From Arthrobacter sp. C2 (lineage in GTDB: Bacteria; Actinomycetota; Actinomycetes; Actinomycetales; Micrococcaceae), in NCBI GenBank assembly GCA_024207135.1, contig CP042428.1:372001-436000 (forward strand): 64,000 nucleotides of DNA, in the 5' to 3' direction. The translations under genes were made by a program, and so were the position numbers. Under the pieces are notes generated by a model. That model had not been told where the DNA came from. It ran no database searches and saw only the letters and a program-made list of their open reading frames with translations. Positions 34,639-42,537 of the stretch are shown piece by piece. Position 1 is the stretch's first letter, and every line of letters starts with the position of its first letter.

Positions 34639-34874
34639 GTGCCCCCGCTCGGGACGACGAACCGCACGGCATCCGGATCCGGCTGGATGAGGTGCTCGAG
34701 GCCCGCGGCATGAGCCTGGCCGAGCTGGCCCGGCGCGTCGATGTCACCGTGGCGAACCTTTCGGTGCTCAAGAACGGCCGGGCGAGGGCCGTGCGCTTCA
34801 GCACGCTTTCGGTGATCTGCCGGGAACTTGGCTGCCAACCGGGGGACCTGCTGGCCTTCGACGGGGACCGGTGA
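34635..34874 (+). CDS. Short XRE (YozG-type) transcriptional regulator
   Basis: A 79-residue Cro/C1-type HTH protein: RIRLDEVLEARGMSLAELARRVDVTVANLSVLKNGRARAVRFSTL is the five-helix domain. ATG 34635 overlaps the TGA of DUF2975 (ATGA). It most likely represses its own operon through the upstream TATCGATA repeats and may signal through the membrane partner. No other domain is present. Confidence 0.85.
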   Translation: MSAPARDDEPHGIRIRLDEVLEARGMSLAELARRVDVTVANLSVLKNGRARAVRFSTLSVICRELGCQPGDLLAFDGDR

Positions 34875-34912
34875 AACCGCAGGTCATTCACGAGCCTGAA
34901 ACATCGATGCGC

Positions 34913-34918
34913 TAGACT
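34913..34918 (+). promoter_or_regulatory. -10 box of the riboswitch transcript
   Basis: TAGACT at 34913-34918 lies just before the first riboswitch stem. No strong -35 is seen; TTCACG at 34887-34892 is 20 bases upstream and weak. Confidence 0.5.
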
Positions 34919-34921
34919 GTT

Positions 34922-35056
34922 CCAAGCGTAGGGGAGTATCCCACTTGTGCTGTGGTCGTCAACACGCGAGGCATCGATGCCTCGCCGGGCACAGCGGTCG
35001 TCCCGATCTGAGCGGACGGCGGAGAGACTTGCGGTAATTCCACGTACCCCGTTTTG
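34922..35056 (+). ncRNA. yybP-ykoY (manganese) riboswitch
   Basis: The two conserved blocks are present: GGGGAGTA at 34931-34938 and GGAGAGACTT at 35021-35030, with internal GC-rich hairpins (for example CGAGGCATCGATGCCTCG) between them. This family binds Mn2+ and controls Mn exporters and TerC-type proteins, which fits the downstream gene. Its 3' end overlaps the region of the TTG start and GAAAGG ribosome-binding sequence of TerC, suggesting control of translation. Confidence 0.85.
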
Positions 35057-35068
35057 AAAGGCCCCACA

Positions 35069-36097
35069 TTGGGAAACCACGGCTTGTCGCTGCAGTTTGA
35101 GATTATCTCGCTCTCGGCATTGTGCATCATTCTTCTTCTTGACCTGCTTTACGTGGTCAAGAAACCACACGAACCCTCGATGAAGGAATCCGGCCTCTGG
35201 GTCGGTTTCTACGTCACCCTCGCCCTGATCTTCGGTGCCGTCGTCTGGTGGCAGGCGGGCCCGGACATCGGCCAGCAATTCATTGCCGGTTGGGTCACCG
35301 AATACTCGCTGAGCATCGACAACCTGTTCGTGTTCATCATCATCATGGCCCGCTTCTCGGTGCCGCGGAAATACCAGCAGGAAGTGTTGATGTTCGGCAT
35401 CATCATTGCCCTGATCCTGCGCGGCATCTTCATCATCCTCGGTGCCGCAGTCATCGAAAACTACTCGTGGGTCTTCTACATCTTCGGTGCCTTCCTGCTG
35501 TGGACCGCCTGGAAGCAGGCCACCGACAACGGCGAGGACGAGTCCGACGGCGCCAACAGCGGCATCGTCTACAAGCTGACCAAGAACCTGCCGATCTCCA
35601 AGGACTTTGACGGCAACAAGCTGCGCACCACCATCGACGGCAAGAAGATGTTCACCCCGATGGTCATGGTCTTCATCACCATCGGCATGACCGACCTGCT
35701 CTTCGCCGTCGACTCGATCCCGGCGATCTTCGGTTTGACCCAGTCCCCGTTCATCGTCTTCACCGCGAACCTGTTCGCGCTGATGGGCCTGCGCCAGCTG
35801 TACTTCCTGCTCGGCGGCCTGATGGACCGCCTGGTCTACCTCAAGCACGCACTGTCGATCATCCTGGCCTTCATCGGCGTCAAGCTGGTCTTCCACGCGA
35901 TGCACGTGAACGAACTGCCGTTCATCAATGGCGGCCAGCCGATCCTCTGGGTCCCGGACTTCTCCATCACCGTCTCGCTGGTGGTCATCCTGGGCACCAT
36001 CGTCATCGCGACCGTCGCCTCGCTGCTCTCCCCGGCCGGACGCCGCGCCGCCGCCGAGCACAAGGCCGAACAGTCGGCCAACAAGGACAGCGAGTAA
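35069..36097 (+). CDS. TerC family integral membrane protein, probably manganese export
   Basis: A 342-residue membrane protein of the TerC/Alx/MeeF family with about nine helices. The acid metal-binding motifs WVTEYSLSIDNLFVFIIIM and GMTDLLFAVDSIPAIFGLT are present. The riboswitch makes Mn2+ efflux the likely role. TTG 35069 is chosen as start because GAAAGG (35056-35061) lies seven bases before it and family similarity starts at GNHGLSLQFEI; TTG 35054 in the same frame is possible. The C-terminus is a charged tail (AEHKAEQSANKDSE). Confidence 0.85.
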   Translation: MGNHGLSLQFEIISLSALCIILLLDLLYVVKKPHEPSMKESGLWVGFYVTLALIFGAVVWWQAGPDIGQQFIAGWVTEYSLSIDNLFVFIIIMARFSVPRKYQQEVLMFGIIIALILRGIFIILGAAVIENYSWVFYIFGAFLLWTAWKQATDNGEDESDGANSGIVYKLTKNLPISKDFDGNKLRTTIDGKKMFTPMVMVFITIGMTDLLFAVDSIPAIFGLTQSPFIVFTANLFALMGLRQLYFLLGGLMDRLVYLKHALSIILAFIGVKLVFHAMHVNELPFINGGQPILWVPDFSITVSLVVILGTIVIATVASLLSPAGRRAAAEHKAEQSANKDSE

Positions 36098-36201
36098 CCT
36101 CGCAGCTCCCACGCCGCACCCGCTCGGGGTCCGTCTTCCGCTGTTTCGGAAGAACGGGCCCCGAGCCCCGTTAAAGGCAGCGGCGTTGCTAGGCTGGGCG
36201 G

Positions 36202-37512
36202 GTGAACACAACCCCGGCCCCGACCTCCATCCATCCCGCGCCCGAGCGGGTGCGCGCCCAACGCCGCACCGTGGCCACGCTCTCGGTGTCCCAGCTGCTC
36301 AGTGGCGTGGGCAACGGCGCCGGGCTGGCCATCGGATCGCTCATGGCCGTGGAATTGACCGGGTCCAACGCCTTCGCCGGGGCGGCAACCACCGCGATCT
36401 CCGTGGCCGGCGCCCTCAGCGCGCTGCCGCTGGCAGCGCTGGCCGTGAAGCGCGGGCGCCGCAGGGCGCTGTCCCTGGGCTACTTCCTGGCCGCGCTTGG
36501 CGCCGTCGGGATGATGTTGGCCCCGGTGCTTGGTTCCTTCCCCGTGCTGCTGCTCGGGGCCGCGCTGCTGGGCGTGGGATCGGCGGCGAACCTGCAGGCC
36601 CGCTTCGCCGCCACCGACCTGGCCGCCGACGCCACCCGCGGGCGCGACCTGGGACTGGTGGTCTGGGCCATCACCATCGGCGCGGTCGCCGGCCCGAACC
36701 TCATCGGACCGGGGTCGGCGCTGGGCGGGCAATTCGGCCTGCCGCCGATGAGCGGGCCGTTCCTCTTCTCCCTGGCCGGCATGCTGCTGGCCATCCTGGT
36801 GCTGAACATCGGGTTGCGCCCGGACCCCATCGATCTCGCCCGGGCCTGGGAAAGGGAAGACGGCGTGCCCCCGCACCCCGTCGCGACGGGCCGGCGCCGC
36901 GGGTCCCTGGCCACCGGGCTGTCGGCGGTGCGCGCCTCTCCGGGCGCGACCCTGGGCATTGCCACCATCGTGGTCGCCCACCTGGTGATGGTCGGGGTCA
37001 TGTCGATGACCCCGGTGCACCTCAAGGACCTGGCCGCCACCCCCGGGCACGAAATGCACGGGGGCAGCGCCGACATCCTGATCGTCATCGGCTTCGTCAT
37101 CTCCCTGCACATCGCCGGGATGTATGCGCTCTCCCCGTTCATCGGGGCGTGGGCGGACAGGATCGGCCAGCCGCGGATGATGCTGGCAGGCATGACGGTG
37201 CTGGTGGCCGCCGTGCTGGTCGCCGGACTCGGCGCCGATTCCCGGGCCGCGGTCACGGTTGCGCTGGTGCTGCTGGGCCTGGGCTGGTCGATGTCGACGG
37301 TCTCCGGCTCCGCGTTCCTGGCCGAGCGGGTGGACCGTCCCCGCCGCGTGCTGGTCCAGGGCGTCTCCGACACCCTCATGGGTGCGGCGGGGGCGCTGGG
37401 CGCCGCCGGGTCCGGGGTGCTGCTGGCCACGCTGGGCTTCGCCGGCCTGGGCTACCTGTGCCTGGGCTTCATCCTGGTCGTCGCGTTCTTCTGCGTGCGC
37501 GAACTCAAGTGA
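36202..37512 (+). CDS. MFS transporter, drug exporter-like
   Basis: A 436-residue major facilitator protein with 12 hydrophobic segments. AVKRGRRRALSLGYFLAALGA is the loop 2-3 motif and AWADRIGQPRMMLAG a second copy after helix 8, typical of drug:H+ antiporters. GTG 36202 follows TAGGCT (36190-36195) with six bases between, so leaderless transcription is likely. Two SMR subunit genes follow with overlapping stops and starts; the operon appears dedicated to efflux. Confidence 0.82.
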   Translation: MNTTPAPTSIHPAPERVRAQRRTVATLSVSQLLSGVGNGAGLAIGSLMAVELTGSNAFAGAATTAISVAGALSALPLAALAVKRGRRRALSLGYFLAALGAVGMMLAPVLGSFPVLLLGAALLGVGSAANLQARFAATDLAADATRGRDLGLVVWAITIGAVAGPNLIGPGSALGGQFGLPPMSGPFLFSLAGMLLAILVLNIGLRPDPIDLARAWEREDGVPPHPVATGRRRGSLATGLSAVRASPGATLGIATIVVAHLVMVGVMSMTPVHLKDLAATPGHEMHGGSADILIVIGFVISLHIAGMYALSPFIGAWADRIGQPRMMLAGMTVLVAAVLVAGLGADSRAAVTVALVLLGLGWSMSTVSGSAFLAERVDRPRRVLVQGVSDTLMGAAGALGAAGSGVLLATLGFAGLGYLCLGFILVVAFFCVRELK

Positions 37513-37871
37513 ACAAGTGGTTCCTGCTCTCGCTGGCCATCGCCACCGAGGTCGCCGCCACCCTCGCCCTGAAGGCCGCGCTGGGGGAGCCGTGGTGGTA
37601 CGCGGTCGTGGTGCTGGGCTACGCCGGTGCCTTCACCTGCCTGGCGCTGGCCATGCGCGCGGGCCTGGGACTCGGGGTCGCCTACGGCATCTGGGGCGCC
37701 CTCGGGGTGGCGTTGACCGCCGTCCTTGCGATGCTGCTTTTCGCCGAGGCGCTCACCCCGCTGATGGTCCTTGGCCTGGGAATCATCATTGCCGGCGTCG
37801 TCCTGGTGGAATTCGGGTCCCAGCACGCCCTGCGCCAACGGGCCCTGAAGACGCGGGAACGTACATCATGA
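37509..37871 (+). CDS. SMR family transporter subunit 1
   Basis: A 120-residue four-helix small multidrug resistance protein. The essential Glu14 is in LAIATEVAATLALKAA and the signature GLGVAYGIWGALGVALTAVLAML is in helix 3. A basic C-terminal tail (RQRALKTRERTS) is longer than in EmrE. GTG 37509 overlaps the MFS stop (GTGA). With the next gene it probably forms a heterodimer, as in EbrAB-type pairs. Confidence 0.88.
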   Translation: MNKWFLLSLAIATEVAATLALKAALGEPWWYAVVVLGYAGAFTCLALAMRAGLGLGVAYGIWGALGVALTAVLAMLLFAEALTPLMVLGLGIIIAGVVLVEFGSQHALRQRALKTRERTS

Positions 37872-38188
37872 TGTGGCTTTTCCTGGGAACCGCGATCATC
37901 GCCGAGGTCGGCGCGACGATGTCGCTGCGGGCAACGCTCACCGGCTCCAGGGCCTGGTACGTCCCGGTGGCCGCCGGCTACCTGCTGGCCTTCACCATGC
38001 TCTCCCTCGCACTGCGCTCCGGGATGGGCATCGGGGTGGCGTACGGGATCTGGGCTGCAGCGGGGGTGGCGATCACCGCGGTGCTGAGCAAATGGATCTT
38101 CAAGGAACCGCTGACGCTGCTGATGACGGCCGGGATCGTACTGATCGTCGGCGGGGTGCTGCTGGTGGAGCTCGGCTCCCCGGCCTAG
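37868..38188 (+). CDS. SMR family transporter subunit 2
   Basis: A 106-residue SMR protein with the conserved Glu (AIIAEVGATMSLRA, about residue 13), and GMGIGVAYGIWAAAGVAITAVLS in helix 3. It overlaps the first subunit by four bases (ATGA). Two SMR subunits in tandem normally work as an antiparallel heterodimer. A terminator for the convergent gene is downstream. Confidence 0.88.
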   Translation: MMWLFLGTAIIAEVGATMSLRATLTGSRAWYVPVAAGYLLAFTMLSLALRSGMGIGVAYGIWAAAGVAITAVLSKWIFKEPLTLLMTAGIVLIVGGVLLVELGSPA

Positions 38189-38267
38189 ACCAGCCCCGGC
38201 TCCAGCAGGCTGTTGGGGGTGTACAGCAGCGAGTCGGCCACCGGCCGCGGCAGACACGCCCACGGAC

Positions 38268-38301
38268 AAAAAGCCGCCGCGCCCCGGTGCGTGCGGCGGC
38301 T
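38268..38301 (-). terminator. Terminator of the MetE-like gene
   Basis: On the minus strand AGCCGCCGC (38301-38293) pairs with GCGGCGGCT (38280-38272) and is followed by a T run (five Ts, 38272-38268). This is a classic intrinsic terminator in the minus direction between convergent genes. Confidence 0.75.
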
Positions 38302-38319
38302 CCCATCGGTTGGCGGGGA

Positions 38320-39549
38320 TCAGGCGATGATCTCGGCGCCCTTCCACAGGCGCTTGGTGGCCAGCGCCGCGCCGGCGCCCAGGGCTTCGAGCTTGGCCAT
38401 GGCGATCTGCGGGTGCACGCGCCCGCCCAGCCCGCAGTCGGTGGACGCGATCACGTTCTCGCGTCCGACCAGGTTCGCAAAGCGCTCGATGCGGTCGGCG
38501 ACCAGCTCCGGGTGCTCGACCACGTTGGTGGCATGCGAGACGACGCCGGGGACCAGGATCTTTCCCTCGGGCAGTGCACGGTCCTCCCAGATGCGCCATT
38601 CGTGCTCGTGGCGCACGTTCCCGGCCTCGAAGGAGATCATGTTGGCATTGATTCGCAGCACCGGGTCCAGGATGTCGGCGAACGGGATGTCGGTGGTGTG
38701 CGGGCCGTGCCAGGAACCCCAGCACACGTGCAGCCGGATCCGCTCGGCCGGCAGCCCGCGCAGCGCGTGGTTGGTGGCCTCCACGCGCAGCTCCAGGAAC
38801 TTCAGGTAGTCCTCCAGGCTCGGCTCCGGGTTGACCTGGTCCCAGGATTCGGCCAGCGACGGGTCGTCGATCTGCAAGATGAGCCCGGCATCGAGGATCG
38901 CCTTGTACTCCTCGCGCATGGCATCCGCGGCAGCGAAGAGGTATTCCTCGTCGCTGGTGTAGAAGTCGTTGGCCAGCCGCGCGCAGGAGGCGGGGGAGAG
39001 CGCCGCGAGGAAGCCCTCCTCGGTGCCCGTGGCCGCCATGGCGGTCTTCAGGTTCTTGATGTCCGATGCCACCAGGTCGTGCCCGGTGTAGGTCAATGGC
39101 GCGACGACCTTCGGCTGCGTGGTGGCCTTGCGGTGCGCCAGGATGCCGGAGGCCGGATCGGCGTACGCCTCGGCGAAGGCCCGGCGGTCGCGGCGGTCCG
39201 GGAAGGAGGTGAGCACCACGTTGCCGGGGGACGAACGGTTGACCGTGGTCTCGGCCCAGCGGTCGACGGTGGTTTCCTGCAGCCCGCCGAGGCGGGCGAA
39301 GGAGTAGTTCCACCAGGCGCCGAAGTCGACGGCAGAGGACATGGTGTGCCCGAATTCGCCGTCGTTGGGGATGTCGATGCCCAGCTCGCGCTGCCTGGCC
39401 ACGATGCCCGTGACGGAGGTTTCGAGCAGTTCGAGGAACTCGGGGGTGATTCCGTCGCGTTCCCTGGCCTCGTTGGCGGCCAGCAGCGCGTCGGTGCGCG
39501 GCAACGAGCCGGCGTGGGTGGTGCGGATGTGGCTGGTCTTAAAGGACAT
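38320..39549 (-). CDS. Cobalamin-independent methionine synthase II family (MetE C-terminal-like) protein
   Basis: A 409-residue protein similar to the C-terminal catalytic domain of MetE. TTHAGSLPR is the conserved N-terminal motif, LHVCWGSWHGPHTTDIPF carries the zinc-binding HxC region, and VIASTDCGLGG the second zinc Cys. The separate N-terminal domain of MetE is absent, so the protein belongs to short homologues whose methyl donor is debated. The upstream SAM riboswitch supports a role in methionine metabolism. ATG 39549 begins MSFKTSHIRTTHAG. Confidence 0.85.
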   Translation of the reverse strand: MSFKTSHIRTTHAGSLPRTDALLAANEARERDGITPEFLELLETSVTGIVARQRELGIDIPNDGEFGHTMSSAVDFGAWWNYSFARLGGLQETTVDRWAETTVNRSSPGNVVLTSFPDRRDRRAFAEAYADPASGILAHRKATTQPKVVAPLTYTGHDLVASDIKNLKTAMAATGTEEGFLAALSPASCARLANDFYTSDEEYLFAAADAMREEYKAILDAGLILQIDDPSLAESWDQVNPEPSLEDYLKFLELRVEATNHALRGLPAERIRLHVCWGSWHGPHTTDIPFADILDPVLRINANMISFEAGNVRHEHEWRIWEDRALPEGKILVPGVVSHATNVVEHPELVADRIERFANLVGRENVIASTDCGLGGRVHPQIAMAKLEALGAGAALATKRLWKGAEIIA

Positions 39550-39565
39550 GGGCAAGTGCCTACTT

Positions 39566-39660
39566 TCCATCGGTCCTGGCAGTAGCACCGTTGCCGGCCC
39601 GACGGGGTCCCGTCGGCGGGGCGGGTTGCTGCGGCGTCATCGATCCAGGTCTCTCGGCCG
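39566..39660 (-). ncRNA. SAM riboswitch (SAM-I/SAM-IV clan)
   Basis: The minus strand carries GAGAGACCTGG, GATGACGCCGCAGCAACC, then a GC-rich hairpin (CCGACGGGACCCCGTCGG) and CGGTGCTACTGCCAGG. The GAxGxC...GCAACC...GGTGC pattern is the core of the S-box clan, including actinobacterial variants of SAM-I-IV type. It ends about 17 bases before the MetE-like ATG, so it probably shuts off synthesis when S-adenosylmethionine is plentiful. Confidence 0.8.
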
Positions 39661-39735
39661 CTCCGGATGGTTGCACTTCAACACCTATCACGGAAGCGTT
39701 TCCCGTCGTGATTGCGACCGGCAGTGTGACGCGGC

Positions 39736-41013
39736 CTAGTCCTTGCCCAGCTCCAGCAGCTTCGCGAAGATCATCGCGCCCTCGTCGCCGATCCCGTCGT
39801 GGTGGAACTCCTCGGTTTCCCACACCCGCACGTTGCCGACCGCCGCGGCGGTTTGAAGCGACAGGTCCCGATCCACGTACACGTCGTGGGCGTAGACGGC
39901 CGCGGCGACCGGCACGGTGTTGGCGGCCAGCACCGCGGGGTCGTAGAGCGGTTCCCAGTCCTCGTGCTCGGCCAGGATCCGGGCGGTTTCCTCCAGCGGG
40001 CGCAGCACCGCGTCGTCTTCGAAGTACCAGCTGAACACCATTTCCCCGGTCAGCAGCGGGAATTCGGCATCGGGGGAGAACGCCGGGAACTCGGCCAGCA
40101 CGCGCTGCGCGGACCAGTTGGTGGCCGCTCCCTGCGCGTAGATCGACTCGTGCATCAGCGCGTAAAGCGGGTTGGTGGTGCGGTCGGCCTGCTCGGCGAC
40201 CGCAGCCAGGAAGGTGTCCGAGAGCCGCCTGCCGCCAGGGGTGTCGATGAAGGCGGCCTCGAAGACGTGGTGCAGCGAGTGCACCCGGGCGTTGCCGCCC
40301 AGGAACTGGCCGAGCATCTGCACCAGCGGCACGGTGAGCGCCCGGCCGTTGGGCAGGTGCTCCTCGGTGTGGGCCAGGTGCGCGACGATCCCGCGCAGGA
40401 CCTTGCGATCCTGCGGGTACCAGTCGAAGTATTCCGCGTTGCGCTCGGCCATCCGCCGGTACGTCGCCCGGTACACGGTGTCCGCGTCAGCGGTGAGCGA
40501 GGCCAGCCCGCCGGTGACGATGCAGCGTTCCAGGGCCGCCGGGGCCAGGGACAGATAGGTCAGCGTGCAGAAGCCGCCGTAGCTTTGTCCGAAGGTGCTC
40601 CACTTCTCGATCCCGAGATCCTTGCGGATGGCTTCGGCGTCGCGCACGATCGAATCGGCGCGGAAGTGCGTGAGGTACGCGGCCTGTGCCGCCGCGTCCC
40701 CGCGCATCGGCAGGGACTGGCGGTTGGCCGGGGTGCTCAGGCCGGTGCCACGCTGGTCAAGCAGCAGGATGCGGAAGGTCTTGGCCGCCTCGGCCATCCA
40801 GCCGGTGAGCGAGGCCGGACGCGGGGACTTCCCGCCCGGTCCGCCCTGCAGGTAGAGCAACCAGGGCAGCGAGGCGGGATCGGCGTGCCCGGTGGAGGAA
40901 ATCTCGCGGGCAAAGACCGTGATCTTTTCGCCCGCCGGGCGGGCGTGGTCCAGCGGGACCTGGAAGTAGTGCTCGGTGGTGTTCATCCCGCGGAAGGTGT
41001 GGGTGGTGCTCAT
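39736..41013 (-). CDS. Prolyl aminopeptidase-like alpha/beta hydrolase (S33)
   Basis: A 425-residue hydrolase of peptidase family S33. LLYLQGGPGGKSP is the oxyanion HGGPG-type motif, LLLDQRGTGLS follows, and Ser144 in TFGQSYGG is the nucleophile. Asp in YAHDVYVDRD and His in EEFHHDGIGDEG complete the triad. Enzymes of this type remove N-terminal proline from short peptides. ATG 41013 overlaps the TGA of the GNAT gene (ATGA), which supports the start and coupling. No signal peptide is present. Confidence 0.82.
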   Translation of the reverse strand: MSTTHTFRGMNTTEHYFQVPLDHARPAGEKITVFAREISSTGHADPASLPWLLYLQGGPGGKSPRPASLTGWMAEAAKTFRILLLDQRGTGLSTPANRQSLPMRGDAAAQAAYLTHFRADSIVRDAEAIRKDLGIEKWSTFGQSYGGFCTLTYLSLAPAALERCIVTGGLASLTADADTVYRATYRRMAERNAEYFDWYPQDRKVLRGIVAHLAHTEEHLPNGRALTVPLVQMLGQFLGGNARVHSLHHVFEAAFIDTPGGRRLSDTFLAAVAEQADRTTNPLYALMHESIYAQGAATNWSAQRVLAEFPAFSPDAEFPLLTGEMVFSWYFEDDAVLRPLEETARILAEHEDWEPLYDPAVLAANTVPVAAAVYAHDVYVDRDLSLQTAAAVGNVRVWETEEFHHDGIGDEGAMIFAKLLELGKD

Positions 41014-41489
41014 GCCCCTGCCCCCAGTTCCGCCAGGGCTGCGCCTTCGAGGCGCCGCACGGTCCAGCCGTCCATGGAACCGGCGCCGAGCGAGTCGTAG
41101 AAGCCGATGGCCGGGGTATTCCAGTCCAGCACGCTCCATTCCACGCGCCGGTAGCCGCGGGCCACGGCAATGCGTGCCAATTCGGCCAGGAGTGCCTTGC
41201 CGTGTCCGGCGCCCCGCGCCGACTCGCGCACGTAGAGGTCCTCGAGGTGGATCCCGTGGGTTCCCTCCCAGGTGGAATACGTCAGGAACCACAGGGCGAA
41301 GCCCAGCACCGTGCCGTCCTGGTCCACCACGTGCGCGTACACCTGCGGGTCCGGCCCGAAGAGATGGGCGGCGAGGTCCGCTTCGGTGTTTCTCACGGCG
41401 TCGGGCTCGCGCTCGAAGAGCGCCAATTCGTGGATGAGTTCAAGGATGGCGGGGGCGTCGGCGGGCGCCGCGGGGCGAATCAGGGGCAT
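41010..41489 (-). CDS. GNAT N-acetyltransferase (polyamine/diamine acetyltransferase-like)
   Basis: A 159-residue GNAT enzyme. MPLIRPAAPADAPAILELIHELALFE, IHLEDLYVRESARGAGHGKALLAELA (acetyl-CoA binding V/LYV...G.G.G/A) and RVEWSVLDWNTPAIGFYDSLGA are close to diamine acetyltransferases such as SAT1. It probably acetylates a small amine. TAGGCT on the minus strand (41502-41497) is seven bases before the ATG. It is translationally coupled to the peptidase gene. Confidence 0.85.
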   Translation of the reverse strand: MPLIRPAAPADAPAILELIHELALFEREPDAVRNTEADLAAHLFGPDPQVYAHVVDQDGTVLGFALWFLTYSTWEGTHGIHLEDLYVRESARGAGHGKALLAELARIAVARGYRRVEWSVLDWNTPAIGFYDSLGAGSMDGWTVRRLEGAALAELGAGA

Positions 41490-41604
41490 GTGACCAAGCC
41501 TACCGGCGGGCCATGCGTGCCGTGAATCCAACGCGTGGGTGGCAGCACTTAAGGTTGGGGGCGATCGAGAAGCAAGAACCAAAGCAAGGACGGCACCAAG
41601 CAAT

Positions 41605-42459
41605 ATGATGGGCGGCCACCACGCGGCCACCGGCGCAGCAGCCTGGATCGCGTTGACCACGAATTTCAAGCTCCCCACCGGGAGTCTCTCCGAGAAGCTG
41701 ACCTGGCTGCCCGATGCGATCCCGCTGGGATTCGGCCTGCTGGAGCAATCCCCGATCGCCGGGGTGGCGGGCGCCATGGTCTGCGCGGGGGCGGCGCTGC
41801 TGCCCGATGCGGACCACCGCCGGGCCACCATCGCGCACTCGCTGCCGCCGGTGTCCAACGCGATCTGCGCCGGCATCGGAGAGGTTTCCGGAGGGCACCG
41901 CAACGGCACGCACTCGCTGCTGGGCATCGCGGCGTTCACCGTCCTGGCCTGGGTGCTGGGGCTGTGGACCATGGAGAATTCCCGCTTCGGGATCATCTAC
42001 CCGGGTGCCGGGCTGTTGGCGGTGCTGCTGGTGTCCTTTGCGCTGAAGGCGCTGAAATTCATTCCCGACACCATGGCGAAGCTGCCGTGGTTGGTCTCGG
42101 TTCCGGCCGGCATCTTCGTGGCGGTGTTCTCGCCCGACGAGCAGAACTGGCTGGTCCTGGCGGTGGCCGTGGGCTGCGCGGTGCACATTGCCGGGGACAT
42201 GCTCACGGTCGGCGGCTGCAACCTGATCTGGCCGATCAAGATCAAGTCCCCGCGCTTCATCCGCCGCATGCCGCTGCTCAGGGACGTGTGGAAGCCCGGA
42301 GGCCGGATCGCCATCCCCGTGCTGGGCCGGGCAGGCTCGGTGCGCGAATGGCTGCTGTGCATCCCGGTGTCCATCTACGCGCTGGCCGGGCTCGTGGTGC
42401 CGATCGTGCTGCTGGCCCACAACCAGGTCCAGCCACTGACCAAGCTCTTGGGGTTCTAG
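41605..42459 (+). CDS. YdjM-like metal-dependent membrane hydrolase
   Basis: A 284-residue protein with the PF04307-type pattern: MMGGHHAATGAAAW, ALLPDADHRRATIAHSLPPVS (metal-binding Asp/His) and GHRNGTHSLLG, then four or five hydrophobic helices, and HIAGDMLTVGG. YdjM is an inner-membrane, LexA-regulated protein in E. coli with unknown substrate. No SOS box is seen here. ATG 41605 (or 41608) is preceded by a weak AAGGA. Transcription runs towards a shared terminator. Confidence 0.78.
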   Translation: MMGGHHAATGAAAWIALTTNFKLPTGSLSEKLTWLPDAIPLGFGLLEQSPIAGVAGAMVCAGAALLPDADHRRATIAHSLPPVSNAICAGIGEVSGGHRNGTHSLLGIAAFTVLAWVLGLWTMENSRFGIIYPGAGLLAVLLVSFALKALKFIPDTMAKLPWLVSVPAGIFVAVFSPDEQNWLVLAVAVGCAVHIAGDMLTVGGCNLIWPIKIKSPRFIRRMPLLRDVWKPGGRIAIPVLGRAGSVREWLLCIPVSIYALAGLVVPIVLLAHNQVQPLTKLLGF

Positions 42460-42483
42460 GCAACTCCGGGAGGTCCGGACACA

Positions 42484-42527
42484 ACACAGGCGCCCGCCGG
42501 GAAATCCTTCCCGGCGGGCGCCTGTGT
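42484..42527. terminator. Bidirectional terminator between YdjM-like and helicase genes
   Basis: A perfect 20-bp inverted repeat (42484-42503 with 42508-42527) around a four-base loop. It lies between the convergent stops at 42459 and 42538 and is followed on the plus strand by TTG. Confidence 0.85.
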
Positions 42528-42537
42528 TTGGTGCGTG

